A stretch of 25,257 bases of DNA from UBA3537 sp965658025 (GTDB taxonomy: Bacteria; Bacteroidota; Bacteroidia; Flavobacteriales; Flavobacteriaceae): contig CBFHQL010000022.1 in NCBI GenBank assembly GCA_965658025.1, positions 1 to 25,257 of the forward strand. The letters are read 5' to 3'. The notes under the pieces were generated by a model that was not told where the DNA came from, ran no database searches, and saw nothing but the letters and a program-made list of their open reading frames with translations. Numbering within the stretch: position 1 is the first letter of the stretch; each line of letters starts with the position of its first letter. Below are positions 23,346 through 25,257 of the stretch, piece by piece. The position numbers and the translations under genes are program-made.

Positions 23346-24860
23346 ATGAAAAAACTATTTGTTTACATTTCATGCCTCTTTTCGTTTGGCCTTATTCATG
23401 CACAAGATTTAACCGATGCTCTAAGATATTCAAGCGGAGAAACCCAAGGAACAGCACGTTTTAAAGCGTTAAGTGGTGCTTTTGGTGCATTAGGAGGCGA
23501 TATTTCTGGAGCAAGCATCAATCCTGCTGGTGCTGCCATTTTCAATAGAAGTCATGGGGCTATCTCTGCAACCAATAATGCTGTTTCAAAAGATGCTGAA
23601 TTTGGTGGACTGATGAATAACCAAACTGTAAATAATTTTGATTTGCATCAACTTGGTGCAGCATTTGTATTTAGAAACAACAATAATAATTCACCATGGA
23701 AAAAGTTTGTTGTGAGTTTATTTTACGAACAACTTCAAGATTATAACGCCCGCTTTTTTGCTGCTGGTACCACCAATAATTCCATATCCAGTTATTTTTT
23801 ACAAAATGCAAATGGCCTAAATTTAGGAAACATTAGTGCCTTAACAGGTGAAACAGCAACACAGGCCTATGCAGACATTGGAGCTAGTTATGGCTACCGA
23901 CACCAACAAGCGTTCTTAGGTTATGATAGCTATATTTTAGAGCCTGTGAGCAACGATGACGATAACACAGCGTACACATCAAACATTGCATCGGGGAGTT
24001 TTGATCAAGAGTATGATTATTTAACTCAAGGATACAATGGAAAATTTACTGCAAACATAGCCCTACAATACAGTGAGTCTATTTACCTTGGTTTGAATAT
24101 AAATTCTCACTTTATAGACTTCAGAAAAAGTACTTATTTATATGAAGAAAATACCAATACTGGATCGACAATAAACAGAGTGAATTTTGAAAATGAACTG
24201 TATACCACTGGTGAAGGACTTTCCATTCAACTTGGATCCATTGTAAAATTATCGGATGATATTCGCGTAGGATTAAGTTATGCAACACCAACTTGGCTCA
24301 CACTTCGCGAAGAAACTACACAATACCTGTCAACTTTTAATGATGCAAATAATAATCAAGACAATGTTTTAAATCCAAATATTGTTAATGTTTTTCCTGA
24401 GTACAATTTAAGAACACCCGGAAAACTTACTGGAAGTCTGGCTTATATTGTTGGAAAAACAGGTTTGATAAGCTTCGATTACAGTAGAAAAAATTATGGA
24501 AATACGCGTTTTAATACTGGAGAAAACCAATTAGACAATGAACTAAATAGCGATATCAGCAATAATTTCAAAGCTGCTAATTCATACAAAATTGGAGCAG
24601 AGCTAAGACACAAAAAATTCAGCTTTAGAGGGGGCTACAGATTAGAAGAAAGTCCTTACAAAAACACCGCTGTTGTTGGAGATTTAAACGGTTTTTCATT
24701 GGGATTAGGATATAATTTTGGCAACTCAAAATTAGATTTAGCTTACGAAAATACAGAACAAAAAAGAACACAACAACTCTATCAAAGTGGCACGCTTGAT
24801 GCAGTGTCATTAAATAATAAAAACTCAATCTTAACACTTACTTTAAGTTTGGATTTGTAA
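23346..24860 (+). CDS. OmpP1/FadL-family outer membrane protein
   Basis: The 504-residue protein has a signal peptide (MKKLFVYISCLFSFGLIHA). The N-terminal plug-like region contains the family hallmark ALRYSSGETQGTARFKALSG followed by GALGGDISGASINPAGAAIF. The rest is alternating amphipathic beta strands with aromatic girdle residues and a C-terminal strand ending LTLTLSLDL. FadL-type 14-stranded barrels move hydrophobic compounds such as fatty acids; flavobacterial members are often labelled hemin receptor without proof. Same strand and 26-base gap to the preceding lipoprotein suggest an operon. A strong bidirectional terminator follows. Confidence 0.92.
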   Translation: MKKLFVYISCLFSFGLIHAQDLTDALRYSSGETQGTARFKALSGAFGALGGDISGASINPAGAAIFNRSHGAISATNNAVSKDAEFGGLMNNQTVNNFDLHQLGAAFVFRNNNNNSPWKKFVVSLFYEQLQDYNARFFAAGTTNNSISSYFLQNANGLNLGNISALTGETATQAYADIGASYGYRHQQAFLGYDSYILEPVSNDDDNTAYTSNIASGSFDQEYDYLTQGYNGKFTANIALQYSESIYLGLNINSHFIDFRKSTYLYEENTNTGSTINRVNFENELYTTGEGLSIQLGSIVKLSDDIRVGLSYATPTWLTLREETTQYLSTFNDANNNQDNVLNPNIVNVFPEYNLRTPGKLTGSLAYIVGKTGLISFDYSRKNYGNTRFNTGENQLDNELNSDISNNFKAANSYKIGAELRHKKFSFRGGYRLEESPYKNTAVVGDLNGFSLGLGYNFGNSKLDLAYENTEQKRTQQLYQSGTLDAVSLNNKNSILTLTLSLDL

Positions 24861-24873
24861 TTTGAATTAGTCC

Positions 24874-24909
24874 AAAAAAAAAGCCCAGCATCTTCGCTGG
24901 GCTTTTTTA
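24874..24909. terminator. Bidirectional terminator after OmpP1
   Basis: GCCCAGC (24883-24889) pairs with GCTGGGC (24896-24902), loop ATCTTC, flanked by an A-run and a T7 run. It serves both the rightward OmpP1 gene and the leftward type IX secreted protein. Confidence 0.9.
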
Positions 24910-24927
24910 TTTAAATCATTTTGACTA

Positions 24928-25257
24928 TTACCGTTTCAAGCTAAAATGTGCTTTGAGTTGTTTGGGTTGTCCTGTCTTGAGATCGTTGTACTCCAACATA
25001 AACCAATAGTCACTTGTTGGCATAGGTTGGCCATTGTACGTACCATCCCAACCATCACCAGCTGGACTAATCTGCTTCAACAATTTCCCATAACGATCAA
25101 AAATATAAATCCTTGACCCCAACTGACCTGATAAGACCCCTATGTTCCACGTATCGTGATAACCATCACCATTAGGCGTAAAATATTTTTGATAACCTAC
25201 AATATAAATATCTTTAGGCGTAGTACCACAACCATTCACATCGCGAATATAAACCGT
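24928..25257 (-). CDS. C-terminal part of a type IX secreted protein (type B sorting domain)
   Basis: The frame is open to the right edge, so only the last 109 residues are visible. They read VYIRDVNGCGTTPKDIYIVG, then the type B C-terminal sorting domain of the type IX secretion system (gliding-motility C-terminal domain, CHU_C). Its hallmark is FTPNGDGYHDTWNI, followed by IYIFDRYGKLLKQI, GDGWDGTYNGQPMPTSDYWF and the final KAHFSLKR. Such domains direct secretion and are seen on very large adhesins and gliding or SprB-like proteins. The preceding NGCG pattern is the end of a repeat typical for long adhesins. The N-terminal function lies outside the window. Confidence 0.93.
   Translation of the reverse strand, partial: TVYIRDVNGCGTTPKDIYIVGYQKYFTPNGDGYHDTWNIGVLSGQLGSRIYIFDRYGKLLKQISPAGDGWDGTYNGQPMPTSDYWFMLEYNDLKTGQPKQLKAHFSLKR

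Overview
The window looks like chromosomal DNA of a member of the Flavobacteriaceae (Bacteroidota). It is AT-rich. It contains a type IX secretion type B sorting tail (FTPNGDG motif), DUF5689, FISUMP-type and OmpP1/FadL surface proteins, a Rho factor with a long Asn/Gln/Lys-rich insertion, and the short archaeal/eukaryal-type prolyl-tRNA synthetase. Several promoters match the Bacteroidota pattern of a TTG at -33 and TAnnTTTG at -7. I cannot name the genus from sequence alone.

Layout. 1-3067 holds two secreted proteins read rightwards: the end of a DUF5689/choice-of-anchor-J protein and a 680-residue MopE-repeat/FISUMP protein, followed by a frameshifted signal-peptide stub (3071-3156). 3167-4045 is an unrecognised leftward gene just downstream of a tRNA-Arg(ACG) gene, which has its own promoter and terminator. 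4316-5728 is a CstB-like persulfide dioxygenase/rhodanese. 10802 down to 5737 is a compact leftward operon: DUF1599, DoxX/MauE-like membrane protein, peptide-type ABC permease, TlpA-like thioredoxin, tpiA, prmA, clpS. Rightward folP-cdaA (10882-12560) meets leftward truA-ABC exporter (15072-12552) tail to tail with overlapping stops. A YfcE-type phosphoesterase, a DUF4293 membrane protein and rho follow.

17973-20160 looks like an accessory insert between rho and rpsT. It contains an autoregulation-ready Fic protein with palindromic operator candidates, a roughly 140-bp element that can fold as a three-way junction, and a small lipoprotein. Housekeeping genes resume with tRNA-Glu-rpsT and proS. 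A W/G/N-repeat, Arg/Ser/Thr-tailed lipoprotein then pairs with an OmpP1/FadL outer-membrane protein, and the right edge cuts a type IX secreted protein.

Functionally the window mixes core translation and tRNA genes (truA, proS, rpsT, prmA, two tRNAs), protein turnover (clpS), glycolysis (tpiA), folate (folP), c-di-AMP (cdaA), persulfide handling and transcription termination (rho) with flavobacterial cell-surface genes. The most unusual material is intergenic: the three-way-junction element at 19419-19556, the repeated GAGATATA boxes upstream of fic, and the hairpins before rho. I saw no CRISPR array, transposase, phage module or rRNA.
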